Below, piece by piece: positions 7,199-15,850 of a DNA stretch of 64,000 bases. The DNA is taken from positions 4,324,501 to 4,388,500 of the forward strand of contig NZ_LT629788.1 of assembly GCF_900105805.1 (NCBI RefSeq), written 5' to 3'. A model generated the notes under the pieces. That model saw only the letters and a program-made list of their open reading frames with translations, had not been told where the DNA came from and did not search any database. Numbering within the stretch: the stretch's first letter is position 1; every line of letters starts with the position of its first letter. Both the position numbers and the translations under genes were made by a program. Source of the DNA: Pseudomonas moraviensis. Its GTDB lineage: Bacteria > Pseudomonadota > Gammaproteobacteria > Pseudomonadales > Pseudomonadaceae.

Positions 7199-8963
7199 GC
7201 CTTTCAGCGCCGCCCAAGCTGTTGCCGCCGGAACCGACTTCGCGGAGCTGCAGCTCGGCGTCCACGGCCTGTTCTGGAATGAATATCGCCCAGAGGATGC
7301 CGCATGCCGAATCTGGCATTGGCGCGATGGCTTGGCGAAATGTCTGACGCCGGATGGCTTCAGCGTGCGCAGCCGCGTGTACGAATATGGCGGTGGCGCG
7401 TTTTGTCTGACGCCTGACGGCGTGGTTTTCGTCAATGAAGCGGATCAGCAGTTGTACCGACAGGCACTGGGTGGCCAGCCGGTCGCGCTGACGTCCACTG
7501 ACTGCCGCTACGGTGATCTGCAATTTGCCGGTGGCCGGGTGTTGGCTGTTGAAGAGCAGCAGGATCGGCATCGGCTGGTGGCGATTGAGCTGGCGACCGG
7601 AATGCGACAAGTGCTGGCGGAGGGAGCGGATTTCTACGCGGCGCCAACGTTGAGCGCGGATGGTCAGCGACTGGCGTGGATCGAGTGGAGCCGACCGCAT
7701 CAACCATGGACTTCGACCCGTTTGATGGTTGCTGAAGGCGATTTTTCTGCGCCTCGCTGTGTTGCCGGTGAGCAGATGGAGGAGTCGATCCAGCAGCCGC
7801 GCTTCGACGCCGGTGGGCGGCTCTGTTGCCTGACGGATCGTAGCGGCTACTGGCAGCCGTGGATCGAAACGTCTGATGGCTTGCAGGCGCTGGCCAGCTC
7901 CGCGGCCGATCACGCGCCCGCGCCTTGGCAGCTTGGCGGCTGCACATGGCTGCCCGTCGGTGATCAATTTCTAGCCACTTGGAGCGTGGATGGTTTCGGT
8001 CGCCTGGCCTTTGGCGATGAAGATTTCAGCGCCGGCTACAGCCGCTTCCGCCATTTGGCGATGGATCAACAGTTCGTCTATTGCATCGCCGCATCACCGG
8101 TCAGCCCGTCGGCAGTGATCGCCATTGATCGCGTCTCTCATGCAGTAAAGGTATTGGCCGGCGGCGTGGCCCCGTTGCCCGCCGAACGCATCAGCCGTCC
8201 GCAGACCTTGCGTTATCCCAGCGGCTCGGGTGAGGCGCACGGTTTCTTCTACCCGGCCATGAGCGGTGAAGCGAAACCGCCGCTGGTGGTGTTTATCCAC
8301 GGCGGCCCGACGTCGGCGTGCTATCCGATGCTCGACCCGCGCATCCAGTATTGGACGCAGCGTGGTTTCGCGGTCGCCGACCTCAACTATCGCGGCAGCA
8401 GCGGCTATGGTCGCGAGTATCGGCAAGCACTGCATCTGCGCTGGGGCGAGGTGGATGTCGAGGACGCCTGCGCGGTGGTCGATTACCTTGCCGGACAGGG
8501 CTTGATCGATGGCGACCGCGCGTTCATACGCGGCGGCAGTGCGGGCGGGTACACGACACTGTGCGCACTGGCGTTCAGACAGGTCTTCCGCGCAGGCGCC
8601 AGCCTCTATGGCGTCAGCGATCCGGTCGCTTTGGCCCGGGCAACACACAAGTTCGAAGGCGATTATCTGGACTGGCTGATCGGCGATCCCGAACGCGATG
8701 CCGACCGCTACGCCGCCCGCACGCCACTACTGCACGCAGAGAACATCCGCGTGCCGGTGATTTTCTTTCAGGGAGAACTGGACGCGGTGGTCGTACCGCA
8801 ACAGACCCGCGATATGGTCGCGGCGCTGGAGCACAACGGCATTGCGGTGGAAGCGCATTACTACCCCGAAGAGCGCCACGGCTTTCGCCGCGCCGTCAAT
8901 CAGGCGCACGCATTGGAGCAGGAGTGGACGTTTTATCGGCGGGTGATGGGGCTGGTTTACTGA
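7164..8963 (+). CDS. S9-family prolyl oligopeptidase-like peptidase of the pqq cluster
   Basis: A 599-residue serine peptidase with an N-terminal beta-propeller and a C-terminal alpha/beta hydrolase. The triad is visible: S459 in GGSAGG, D540 in QGELDAVV and H572 in EERHGF. VVFIHGGPT supplies the oxyanion region. There is no signal peptide, so it should be cytoplasmic. It starts 35 bases inside pqqE, which argues for co-transcription and a role with PQQ, perhaps trimming PqqA. Such genes are called pqqM in some Pseudomonas clusters; I leave the symbol empty because the role is not settled. Confidence 0.85.
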   Translation: MNETHASSPRAEPFSAAQAVAAGTDFAELQLGVHGLFWNEYRPEDAACRIWHWRDGLAKCLTPDGFSVRSRVYEYGGGAFCLTPDGVVFVNEADQQLYRQALGGQPVALTSTDCRYGDLQFAGGRVLAVEEQQDRHRLVAIELATGMRQVLAEGADFYAAPTLSADGQRLAWIEWSRPHQPWTSTRLMVAEGDFSAPRCVAGEQMEESIQQPRFDAGGRLCCLTDRSGYWQPWIETSDGLQALASSAADHAPAPWQLGGCTWLPVGDQFLATWSVDGFGRLAFGDEDFSAGYSRFRHLAMDQQFVYCIAASPVSPSAVIAIDRVSHAVKVLAGGVAPLPAERISRPQTLRYPSGSGEAHGFFYPAMSGEAKPPLVVFIHGGPTSACYPMLDPRIQYWTQRGFAVADLNYRGSSGYGREYRQALHLRWGEVDVEDACAVVDYLAGQGLIDGDRAFIRGGSAGGYTTLCALAFRQVFRAGASLYGVSDPVALARATHKFEGDYLDWLIGDPERDADRYAARTPLLHAENIRVPVIFFQGELDAVVVPQQTRDMVAALEHNGIAVEAHYYPEERHGFRRAVNQAHALEQEWTFYRRVMGLVY

Positions 8964-8977
8964 AAACCGTGTCGCGC

Positions 8978-9056
8978 CTTTCGCGAGCATGCTCGCTCCC
9001 ACAGAGGACTTGTGTACACCACAGATCCAGTGTGGGAGCGAGCCTGCTCGCGAAAG
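8978..9056. repeat. REP pair (family A)
   Basis: CTTTCGCGAGCATGCTCGCTC... (8978-9003) is inverted at 9031-9056 with one mismatch. It closes the pqq operon between the S9 peptidase and the convergent Pmp3-like gene. Confidence 0.9.
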
Positions 9057-9079
9057 CTATCTGATAGACGCTAACGGAC

Positions 9080-9238
9080 TCAACGCTTGGCGATGATATA
9101 CACCGCATGCACGATTCCCGGAATGTAGCCGCACAGCGTCAGCAGAATGTTCAGCCAGAATGCCCCGCCAAATCCGACCTGCAGAAACACGCCCAGTGGC
9201 GGCAACAGAATAGCGATGATGATACGAATGAAATCCAT
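9080..9238 (-). CDS. YqaE/Pmp3-family small membrane protein
   Basis: A 52-residue hydrophobic protein with two membrane segments, MDFIRIIIAILLPPLGVFLQ and ILLTLCGYIPGIVHAVYII. This is the hallmark of the Pmp3/YqaE family, linked to membrane potential and salt or cold stress. I chose the ATG at 9238 because an AGGAGCTGCCCC ribosome site directly precedes it; a longer in-frame start adds 13 residues foreign to the family. It is convergent with the pqq operon. Confidence 0.9.
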   Translation of the reverse strand: MDFIRIIIAILLPPLGVFLQVGFGGAFWLNILLTLCGYIPGIVHAVYIIAKR

Positions 9239-9344
9239 GGGGCAGCTCCTGAATGGGGGTTGGCTCACTTGAGCCATACAAGCTAATCGACCTGCGCCGT
9301 TCGTCAGGGTTCATTACGCTTGCTATTTGATCGCCAGCACCACA

Positions 9345-9384
9345 AAAAAACGCCCCACGCCAAAAGAATCAGGCGTGGGGCGTG
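9345..9384 (-). terminator. Terminator of the aminotransferase gene
   Basis: ACGCCCCACGCC (9351-9362) pairs perfectly with GGCGTGGGGCGT (9373-9384). On the minus strand the stem is followed by TTTTTT (9345-9350). It lies 46 bases beyond the minus-strand stop. Confidence 0.92.
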
Positions 9385-9429
9385 CGTTATACCGCGAGAC
9401 GGTTCGGGTAATCGGTGGGGCAGTTCAGC

Positions 9430-10656
9430 TCAGACGGCAATGCCCTTACGGCACTGCAATTGAGCGGTGCGTACTCGCGAGAAAGCGCGGCCCAGGCGCA
9501 AAAGCATTTCGTCGATGTTGGCTTTGCTGACTGTGAGGGCCGGGGTGAAACGCAGGCAGTCGGGTTGCACGGCGTTGAGTATCAGGCCTTCGTGCAGCGC
9601 AGCGTGAACAACGGCATCGGCGCATTCTGCCGATAACGTCAGCCCATAGAACAGGCCCTGGCCGCGCAGTTCGCCATGCCCATAGCGGTGCGCCAATCGC
9701 GCAAGGCCTTCGCGCAGATGCTGGCCGTTGTCGTTGACCTGCTGGAGGAAGCTGCGGTCGTGCACGCTGTCGAGTACCACCAGGCCGGCTGCGGTCATCA
9801 AGGCGTTGCCGTGATGGGTGCCGCCCAGTTCGCCGACGGCGAAACAGCAGGCTTTGCCCCGCGCCAGCAACGCTGCCAGTGGCAAGCCGCCGCCAAGGCC
9901 TTTGCCGAGCACGACGATATCGGCGCGAATGCCGTAGGACTGTTCGGCGAGCAAGGCGCCGCAGCGGCCGATACCGGTCTGTACTTCGTCGAGAATCAGC
10001 AGAATGCCCAACTCGCGACACAGTCGCTCGACGCCTTTGAGGTAATGCTCGGTCGCGGGAATAACCCCGGCGTCGCTCTGGATCGGTTCAAGCATGATCG
10101 CGACGGTCTGCGCGTCGACCGCCGCGTGCAGGGCCGGCAAGTCGTTGAATGGCACCTGATCATTCGTCGCCAGACTGCGACCATGGCAGCCCTGCTGCGC
10201 CATGATGATCCGCGAAGCGCCCCCGCGATGCAGTTGGCCCCACTTGAGTGCCAGTCTGAGCGCCGCCTCACAGGCTTCGCTGCCGCTGTTGAGCAGATAA
10301 GCCTGATCGCTGTGGGTGCTGGCACACAGGCGCTCGGCGAGGCTGAGCATGCCGCGATTGTGCAGCTTGAAACCCGGATTGATCAGCGCCTGCGCCTGAT
10401 TGGCAATGGCTTTGACCAGCGCGGTAGGGCTGTGGCCCAGGCTGTTGGCGCCGCCGGCCTGGGAAAAGTCGAGATAGGCGCGATCGTTGTTGTCCCACAG
10501 CCAGGAACCCTGGCCTCGAACGAAGACTTGGGGCGGCCGTTCAACACTGGACATCAGACGAGCGGCATGTAGACGATCGGTCATTGCTGAGGACTGCGCC
10601 TCGAATGCAAGGTCATCAAGATCTGGCGTGTGGCGCCGCAAATTGAACAGATTCAT
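9430..10656 (-). CDS. Class-III pyridoxal-phosphate aminotransferase (acetylornithine type)
   Basis: A 408-residue cytoplasmic enzyme. The PLP lysine K252 sits in VVLGKGLGGG, and D223 in LDEVQTGIGR contacts the pyridine nitrogen. SGSEACEAALRLA is the phosphate-binding stretch. It resembles acetylornithine/succinylornithine transaminases, but the substrate is unproved. Aminotransferases in this position are counted with the pqq region in some pseudomonads (pqqI). ATG 10656 is preferred over GTG 10662 because GAGG lies 9 bases upstream. It is divergent from a LysR gene, its likely regulator. Confidence 0.85.
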   Translation of the reverse strand: MNLFNLRRHTPDLDDLAFEAQSSAMTDRLHAARLMSSVERPPQVFVRGQGSWLWDNNDRAYLDFSQAGGANSLGHSPTALVKAIANQAQALINPGFKLHNRGMLSLAERLCASTHSDQAYLLNSGSEACEAALRLALKWGQLHRGGASRIIMAQQGCHGRSLATNDQVPFNDLPALHAAVDAQTVAIMLEPIQSDAGVIPATEHYLKGVERLCRELGILLILDEVQTGIGRCGALLAEQSYGIRADIVVLGKGLGGGLPLAALLARGKACCFAVGELGGTHHGNALMTAAGLVVLDSVHDRSFLQQVNDNGQHLREGLARLAHRYGHGELRGQGLFYGLTLSAECADAVVHAALHEGLILNAVQPDCLRFTPALTVSKANIDEMLLRLGRAFSRVRTAQLQCRKGIAV

Positions 10657-10826
10657 CCGCACATACCTCGCTGGAGGTATTTTGAACTGCCTATGTAAAC
10701 ACTGGCGAAGCGCAGGTCATTCATCGCGTATTTTCGGCCCTGAAAGCCTTGGGATTGCGGTTAGACTAGGCGCACCCGCGTCTGCGGGCCATTTCGATTT
10801 CCCAGCTATTTCAATAAGCATTACTT

Positions 10827-11741
10827 ATGGATTTCAAACAACTGCGTTATTTCGTCGCGGTCTACGAAGAGGGTCATGTCGGCCGTGCGGCCGAACGGCT
10901 GTCGATCTCGCAGCCGGCACTGTCGCAGCAGATTCGTCAGCTCGAGCAGAACCTCGACGTAACGCTGTTCGAACGCAGCAGCAAACGCTTGCTGCCGACC
11001 CTGGCCGCTCACACGTTGTACAACCACGCGTTACCGCTGCTCGATGGCTTGCAGCGGGCGCGCGAGGCGTTGGGCAATTTCAAGGGGCAGGCATTGCGGA
11101 CCCTGGCGATCGGTGTGCTGCAAACGGTGCACACCAGCCTCGTGCCGCAAATGCTCGAGCGTGTGCGCAAGGCGCAGCCGCATCTGGTGGTACAGATCTA
11201 TGAGCTGACCGGGCTGGAGATCGAACGGCGCCTGCTCAATGGTTCGCTGGACATCGGCATCAGTTATCTGCCGCCGCGCCAACCCGGGCTGCACGGCATG
11301 TTGCTGTACGAGGACGAACTGACGCTGGTCATCCCGGCGGATCATCCCTTGCGTGATTTCAAGAAAGTCTCGATGCGCCAGGCTGCTGAACTGCCGATGC
11401 TGCTGCTCGGCGAAGAATTCCAGATCCGGCAGATCTGGCAGGCACAACTGACCAGCCTTGGACGCCGTCCGCAGGTGCAGGCGGAGCTGAACAATATGCT
11501 GGGTATTCTCGACAGCCTGCCGCACACCAAACTGGCAACGGTGTTGCCAGGACGCTCGCAGAAGGAATACGACGATGAAGATTTGCTGTGGAAACCGCTA
11601 AGCGAACCACGCGTGCCCCTGAAAGTCGGCCTGGTGTGTCGCGATGTTCAACGCCAGCAGGCTTCGTTGGCCCTTTTGCGGACATTGCTTGAAGAGGTCA
11701 TCGACCGCGAAGTGCAACGGCCGCTGGATCCGCTGGGCTGA
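10827..11741 (+). CDS. LysR-family transcriptional regulator
   Basis: A 304-residue LysR protein. The winged helix-turn-helix occupies residues 1-60 (MDFKQLRYFVAVYEEGHVGRAAERL-type start with SISQPALSQQI). The effector-binding domain follows from about residue 90 to the end. It is divergent from the aminotransferase across a 170-base gap, the classic arrangement for a LysR regulator of its neighbour. The effector is unknown. The protein resembles the CatR/CbbR/CysR branch in length, but I cannot assign a regulon. Confidence 0.9.
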   Translation: MDFKQLRYFVAVYEEGHVGRAAERLSISQPALSQQIRQLEQNLDVTLFERSSKRLLPTLAAHTLYNHALPLLDGLQRAREALGNFKGQALRTLAIGVLQTVHTSLVPQMLERVRKAQPHLVVQIYELTGLEIERRLLNGSLDIGISYLPPRQPGLHGMLLYEDELTLVIPADHPLRDFKKVSMRQAAELPMLLLGEEFQIRQIWQAQLTSLGRRPQVQAELNNMLGILDSLPHTKLATVLPGRSQKEYDDEDLLWKPLSEPRVPLKVGLVCRDVQRQQASLALLRTLLEEVIDREVQRPLDPLG

Positions 11742-11762
11742 GAACTTTTCTTCAGGCAAAAG

Positions 11763-11787
11763 AAAACCCCGCCGAAGCGGGGCTTTG
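11763..11787 (+). terminator. Terminator after the LysR gene
   Basis: CCCCGC (11767-11772), CGAA loop, GCGGGG (11777-11782), followed by CTTT. AAAA on the other side could also stop minus-strand transcripts. It lies 25 bases after the stop. Confidence 0.75.
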
Positions 11788-11970
11788 CAGACTGTTTCCC
11801 TGACATCCATTTCACTCCGCCACCCTGGCAGAATCCTACGTGTCCGTGTTGTTTACTTTGCGCTTCCTGCGCGACGTCCATGAAATGTAGATTAGCCGTG
11901 GATCCAATGTACGCATATGGGAGAACAGCAGCACGTCATGTAAGCAAATGCTTACATGACGCGCGCGGGA

Positions 11971-13749
11971 TCAGAACTGTGCAGCATCGAGCAGGAAAAG
12001 CGACTCGCTACCGGCTTTGACCGACGCGCTCAGCGAGTGAATACGCGGCAGAAGGCGGGCGAAATAGAAGCGTGCGGTGCCCAGCTTGCTCGCATAGAAA
12101 TCGTCCTGCGCTTCCTTGCCCAGCGAGGCTTTGGCCATCAACGCCCACATGTAGGCGTAAGCGGTGTAGCCGAACGCTTGCAAATATTCGACCGAGGCCG
12201 CGCCGATTTCGTTCGGATTGTTTTTCGCCCGGTCGAGCAGCCACGCGGTCAGCTCGTCGAGGGTGTCGACGGCATCGTTCAGTGGCTTGGTGAACTCGCC
12301 GAGATCGGCGCTGGCGGTTGCGGTGAAATGACGGATCTCATCAGCGAACAGCTGGTAGAACGCGCCGCCGCTGCCGACGATCTTGCGCCCGACCAGATCC
12401 AGCGCCTGAATGCCGTTGGTGCCTTCGTAGATCTGGGTGATGCGCACGTCACGCACCAGTTGCTCCTGGCCCCACTCGCGGATGTAACCGTGGCCACCGA
12501 AGATCTGCTGGCCGTGAACGGTGGTTTCCAGACCCAGGTCGGTCAGGAAGGCTTTTGCCACCGGCGTCAGCAACGCCACCAGATCTTCCGCGCGCTTGCG
12601 GGTGGTCGCGTCTTCGCTGAACTTGGCGGTGTCCAGTTGCATCGCCACGTAAGTGGAAAACGCACGGCCGCCTTCGTTCGAGGCTTTCATGGTCAGCAGC
12701 ATGCGCCGCACGTCCGGGTGGACGATGATCGGATCAGCGACTTTGTCCTTGTTCTGCGCGCCGGTCGGCGAACGGCTCTGCAGACGATCGCGCGCGTATT
12801 CAACCGCGTTCTGATAGGAGCGCTCGCCCGTGGCCAGACCCTGGATGCCTACGCCCAGACGCTCGTAGTTCATCATGGTGAACATCGCCGCCAGGCCTTT
12901 GTTCGGCTCGCCGACCAGATAGCCGACGGCTTCGTCGAAGTTCATCACGCAGGTCGCCGAGGCCTGGATGCCCATCTTGTGTTCGATCGAACCGCAGTTC
13001 GCCGGATTGCGCGCGCCGAGGCTGCCGTCGGCATTGACCAGGAACTTCGGCACCAGAAACAGCGAAATGCCTTTCGGACCCGCCGGGGCGTCCGGCAGTT
13101 TCGCCAGCACCAGGTGGATGATGTTTTCGGTGAGGTCGTGTTCGCCACCGGTGATGAAGATCTTGGTGCCGCTGACCTTGTAGGAACCGTCGGCCTGAGG
13201 TTCGGCCTTGGTGCGAATGATCCCCAGGTCGGTGCCGGCGTGCGGCTCGGTCAGGCACATGGAACCAGCCCAGATCCCGGCGTACATGTTCGGCAGGTAC
13301 GCGGCTTTCAGTTCTTCGCTGGCGTGGGCATTGATCGACAGGCAGGCGCCGGCGGTCAGCATCGGGTACAGACCGAACGCCAGGCTGGCGGAGTTGACCA
13401 TCTCTTCGACCTGCGCCGACACGGCTTTGGGCATGCCCATGCCACCGTAGGCCGGATCACCGCCAACGCCGACCCAACCGCCCTCAGCATATGTCTGATA
13501 AGCCTGTGGGAAACCGGCCGGCGTGGTGACGGCACCATCCGCCCAATGGCAACCTTCCTCGTCAGCGGCACGGCTCAGTGGCGCGATGCTTTTGCTGGTG
13601 ACCTTGCCGGCCTCTTCGAGAATCGCTTCAACGGTTTCGGCGTCGACGGTCTCGGCCAGCGCCGGCAGCTCGGCCCAGAGTTTGGCGACTTCGAACACTT
13701 CATTGAGGACGAAGCGCATATCGCGCAGCGGCGCTTTGTAGTCAGCCAT
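11971..13749 (-). CDS. Acyl-CoA dehydrogenase, long FadE-like type (copy 1)
   Basis: A 592-residue flavoenzyme starting MADYKAPLRDMRF. It has the short N-terminal extension, the FAD dehydrogenase core and a C-terminal helical domain seen in the 600-residue pseudomonad enzymes. Visible motifs are CLTEPHAGTDLG, GTKIFITGGEHD and YEGTNGIQALDL. It should introduce the trans-2 double bond in acyl-CoA during beta-oxidation. ATG 13749 is chosen because it starts exactly at the conserved N-terminus. It is one of three close paralogs here; the chain length used by each is unknown. Confidence 0.92.
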   Translation of the reverse strand: MADYKAPLRDMRFVLNEVFEVAKLWAELPALAETVDAETVEAILEEAGKVTSKSIAPLSRAADEEGCHWADGAVTTPAGFPQAYQTYAEGGWVGVGGDPAYGGMGMPKAVSAQVEEMVNSASLAFGLYPMLTAGACLSINAHASEELKAAYLPNMYAGIWAGSMCLTEPHAGTDLGIIRTKAEPQADGSYKVSGTKIFITGGEHDLTENIIHLVLAKLPDAPAGPKGISLFLVPKFLVNADGSLGARNPANCGSIEHKMGIQASATCVMNFDEAVGYLVGEPNKGLAAMFTMMNYERLGVGIQGLATGERSYQNAVEYARDRLQSRSPTGAQNKDKVADPIIVHPDVRRMLLTMKASNEGGRAFSTYVAMQLDTAKFSEDATTRKRAEDLVALLTPVAKAFLTDLGLETTVHGQQIFGGHGYIREWGQEQLVRDVRITQIYEGTNGIQALDLVGRKIVGSGGAFYQLFADEIRHFTATASADLGEFTKPLNDAVDTLDELTAWLLDRAKNNPNEIGAASVEYLQAFGYTAYAYMWALMAKASLGKEAQDDFYASKLGTARFYFARLLPRIHSLSASVKAGSESLFLLDAAQF

Positions 13750-13877
13750 GGCAAACCTCGCAAGATCTAAACAGGTGGTTCGTGGAATGATGTTTTCGTT
13801 GATCCGGAGTGTAACCCAACAACTTTTGCGACACATAGGGTCAACCGGTGACTGATTTGTTATTTTTAGTCACCATA

Positions 13878-13955
13878 AAAAAGATCGCAGCCTTTAGCGG
13901 GTCCTACAGATAAAACGCGATCCCCTGTAGGAACTGCAGCGGGTTGCGATCTTTT
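13878..13955. repeat. REP-like pair (family B), imperfect
   Basis: AAAAGATCGCAGCCTTTAGC... near 13878 is inverted imperfectly near 13925-13955 (CTGTAGGAACTGCAGCGGGT...GATCTTTT). It is the degenerate member of a family with two near-perfect copies at 43192 and 60983. Confidence 0.75.
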
Positions 13956-13963
13956 GCTTTTAC

Positions 13964-15760
13964 CTAAAGCGCAAACGACTCCGCTGGCAAAGTCATCAAG
14001 CAATCACTTCCCGCCTCGATCGCCGTCTGATGCGCAGCCGTACGCGGCAACAGGCGCTTGAAGTAAAACTCGCACGTCGCCAGTTTGCCCTTGAGGAAAT
14101 CAGACTCCCCCTCGCCTGCGTCCAGCTGTGCCTGCGCGACCAGCGCCATGCGCAGCCACAGGTAGCCAAGGATGATGTAGCCGCTGTACATCAGGTAATC
14201 CACGGACGCGGCGCCGACTTCATCCGGGTTTTTCATGGCGGCCATGCCGACCTTCATGGTCAGATCGCCCCACTGTTGATTGAGCCCGTTGAGTTGCGCG
14301 ACGAAGCTGCCCAACTGCGCATGGTCGGCGTTCGCTGCGCAGAACTTGTGGACGATTTTGGTGAAGCCGCGCAGCAACTTGCCCTGGCTGCCCAGCACTT
14401 TGCGCCCGAGCAGGTCGAGCGCCTGAATGCCGTTGGTGCCTTCGTAGATCGGCGCGATCCGGCAATCGCGTACCAGTTGCTCCATGCCCCACTCACGAAT
14501 GAAACCGTGGCCGCCAAACACCTGCATGCCGTGGTTGGTCACTTCCAGCCCGGTGTCGGTCATGAACGCTTTGCAGATCGGCGTGAGGAACGCCAACAAG
14601 TCTTCGGCCTCCTGACGTGCCTGGACGTCGCTGCTCAGGTGCGCGGCATCGAGCAGCTGAGCGGTGAAGTAGGTCAGCGCCCGATTGCCTTCGTTGAAGG
14701 CTTTCATGGTCAGCAACATGCGCCGCACGTCCGGGTGGACGATGATCGGGTCGGCAGGTTTATCTGAAGCTTTGGCGCCGGTCAGCGCGCGCATTTGCAG
14801 GCGGTCGTTGGCGTATTTGATCGCGCCCTGAAAACTCGCTTCGCCCAGACACAGGCCCTGCATGCCGGTGCCAAGCCGCGCGTGGTTCATCATGGTGAAC
14901 ATGCAGTTGAGGCCCTTGTTCGGCTCGCCGATCAAGTAACCCGTGGCGGCATCGAAATTCAGCACGCAGGTGGCCGAGGCCTTGATGCCCATCTTGTGCT
15001 CGATCGAGCCGCAGGAAACGCCATTGCGCTCCCCCGCTTCGCCAGCTGCATCGGGGAGGAACTTGGGCACGATAAACAGGGAAATGCCTTTGGTCCCGGC
15101 GGGTGCGTCCGGCAGCTTGGCCAATACCAGATGGATGATGTTGTCGCTCAGGTCATGCTCGCCAGCGGAGATGAAAATCTTGCTGCCGGTGATCGCGAAG
15201 CTGCCGTCAGCCCGAGGCACCGCACGGGTCTTGATGATGCCCAGATCGGTGCCGCAGTGGGCTTCGGTCAGGCACATGGTGCCAGTCCACTGGCCAGCGG
15301 TGAGTTTGCTCAGGTAGGTGTCTTTCTGCTCGGCGGTGCCGTGGGCGTGGATCGCCGACATCGCGCCGTGAGTCAGGCCCGGGTACATGCCCCACGACGT
15401 GTTACTGGAGCCGACCATCTCGCTGATCACCAGCCCCAGCGAACTCGGCAGACCTTGGCCGCCGTAAGCTGGATCGGCCGCCAACCCGTGCCAGCCGCCC
15501 TCGACATAGTGTGCGAAGGCCTGCTTGAAGCCTGTAGGCGTTGTCACCACGCCATTGTCGAAATGGCAGCCCTCTTCGTCGCCGCTGCGATTGAGCGGGG
15601 CCAGCACGTTCTCGCAGAACTTCGCGCCTTCTTCGAGGATCGCGCTGATCATGTCCGGGCTGGCGTCATGCGCGCCGAGACTGGCGTAGCTGGTGTGGAA
15701 GTCGAAGACGTGATCGATCAGAAAGCGCATGTCGCGCAGGGGGGCTTTGTACTCGGGCAT
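13964..15760 (-). CDS. Acyl-CoA dehydrogenase, long FadE-like type (copy 2)
   Basis: A 598-residue paralog starting MPEYKAPLRDMRF. It keeps CLTEAHCGTDLG, GSKIFISAGEHDLSDN and YEGTNGIQALDLLGRK. The same reaction is expected: FAD-dependent dehydrogenation of acyl-CoA with electrons passed to ETF. The start at 15760 matches the N-termini of the two neighbours. It has its own 214-base upstream space from copy 1, so it may be expressed independently. Substrate range cannot be told from sequence. Confidence 0.92.
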   Translation of the reverse strand: MPEYKAPLRDMRFLIDHVFDFHTSYASLGAHDASPDMISAILEEGAKFCENVLAPLNRSGDEEGCHFDNGVVTTPTGFKQAFAHYVEGGWHGLAADPAYGGQGLPSSLGLVISEMVGSSNTSWGMYPGLTHGAMSAIHAHGTAEQKDTYLSKLTAGQWTGTMCLTEAHCGTDLGIIKTRAVPRADGSFAITGSKIFISAGEHDLSDNIIHLVLAKLPDAPAGTKGISLFIVPKFLPDAAGEAGERNGVSCGSIEHKMGIKASATCVLNFDAATGYLIGEPNKGLNCMFTMMNHARLGTGMQGLCLGEASFQGAIKYANDRLQMRALTGAKASDKPADPIIVHPDVRRMLLTMKAFNEGNRALTYFTAQLLDAAHLSSDVQARQEAEDLLAFLTPICKAFMTDTGLEVTNHGMQVFGGHGFIREWGMEQLVRDCRIAPIYEGTNGIQALDLLGRKVLGSQGKLLRGFTKIVHKFCAANADHAQLGSFVAQLNGLNQQWGDLTMKVGMAAMKNPDEVGAASVDYLMYSGYIILGYLWLRMALVAQAQLDAGEGESDFLKGKLATCEFYFKRLLPRTAAHQTAIEAGSDCLMTLPAESFAL

Positions 15761-15850
15761 GGTGGCTTCTCCGTCAGCAGATTTCACCAACCTACTGCCG
15801 GCCATCCCACCCGACAATCACTGTGCGGGCGCTGAATGCGCCGTCATCAC

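Noticed and set aside
11956..13770. Long plus-strand open frame of 604 codons opposite acyl-CoA dehydrogenase copy 1
   Set aside because: It is an antisense shadow of a high-GC gene; composition is Arg/Gln/Val-rich without any family motif, while the opposite strand has a full enzyme.
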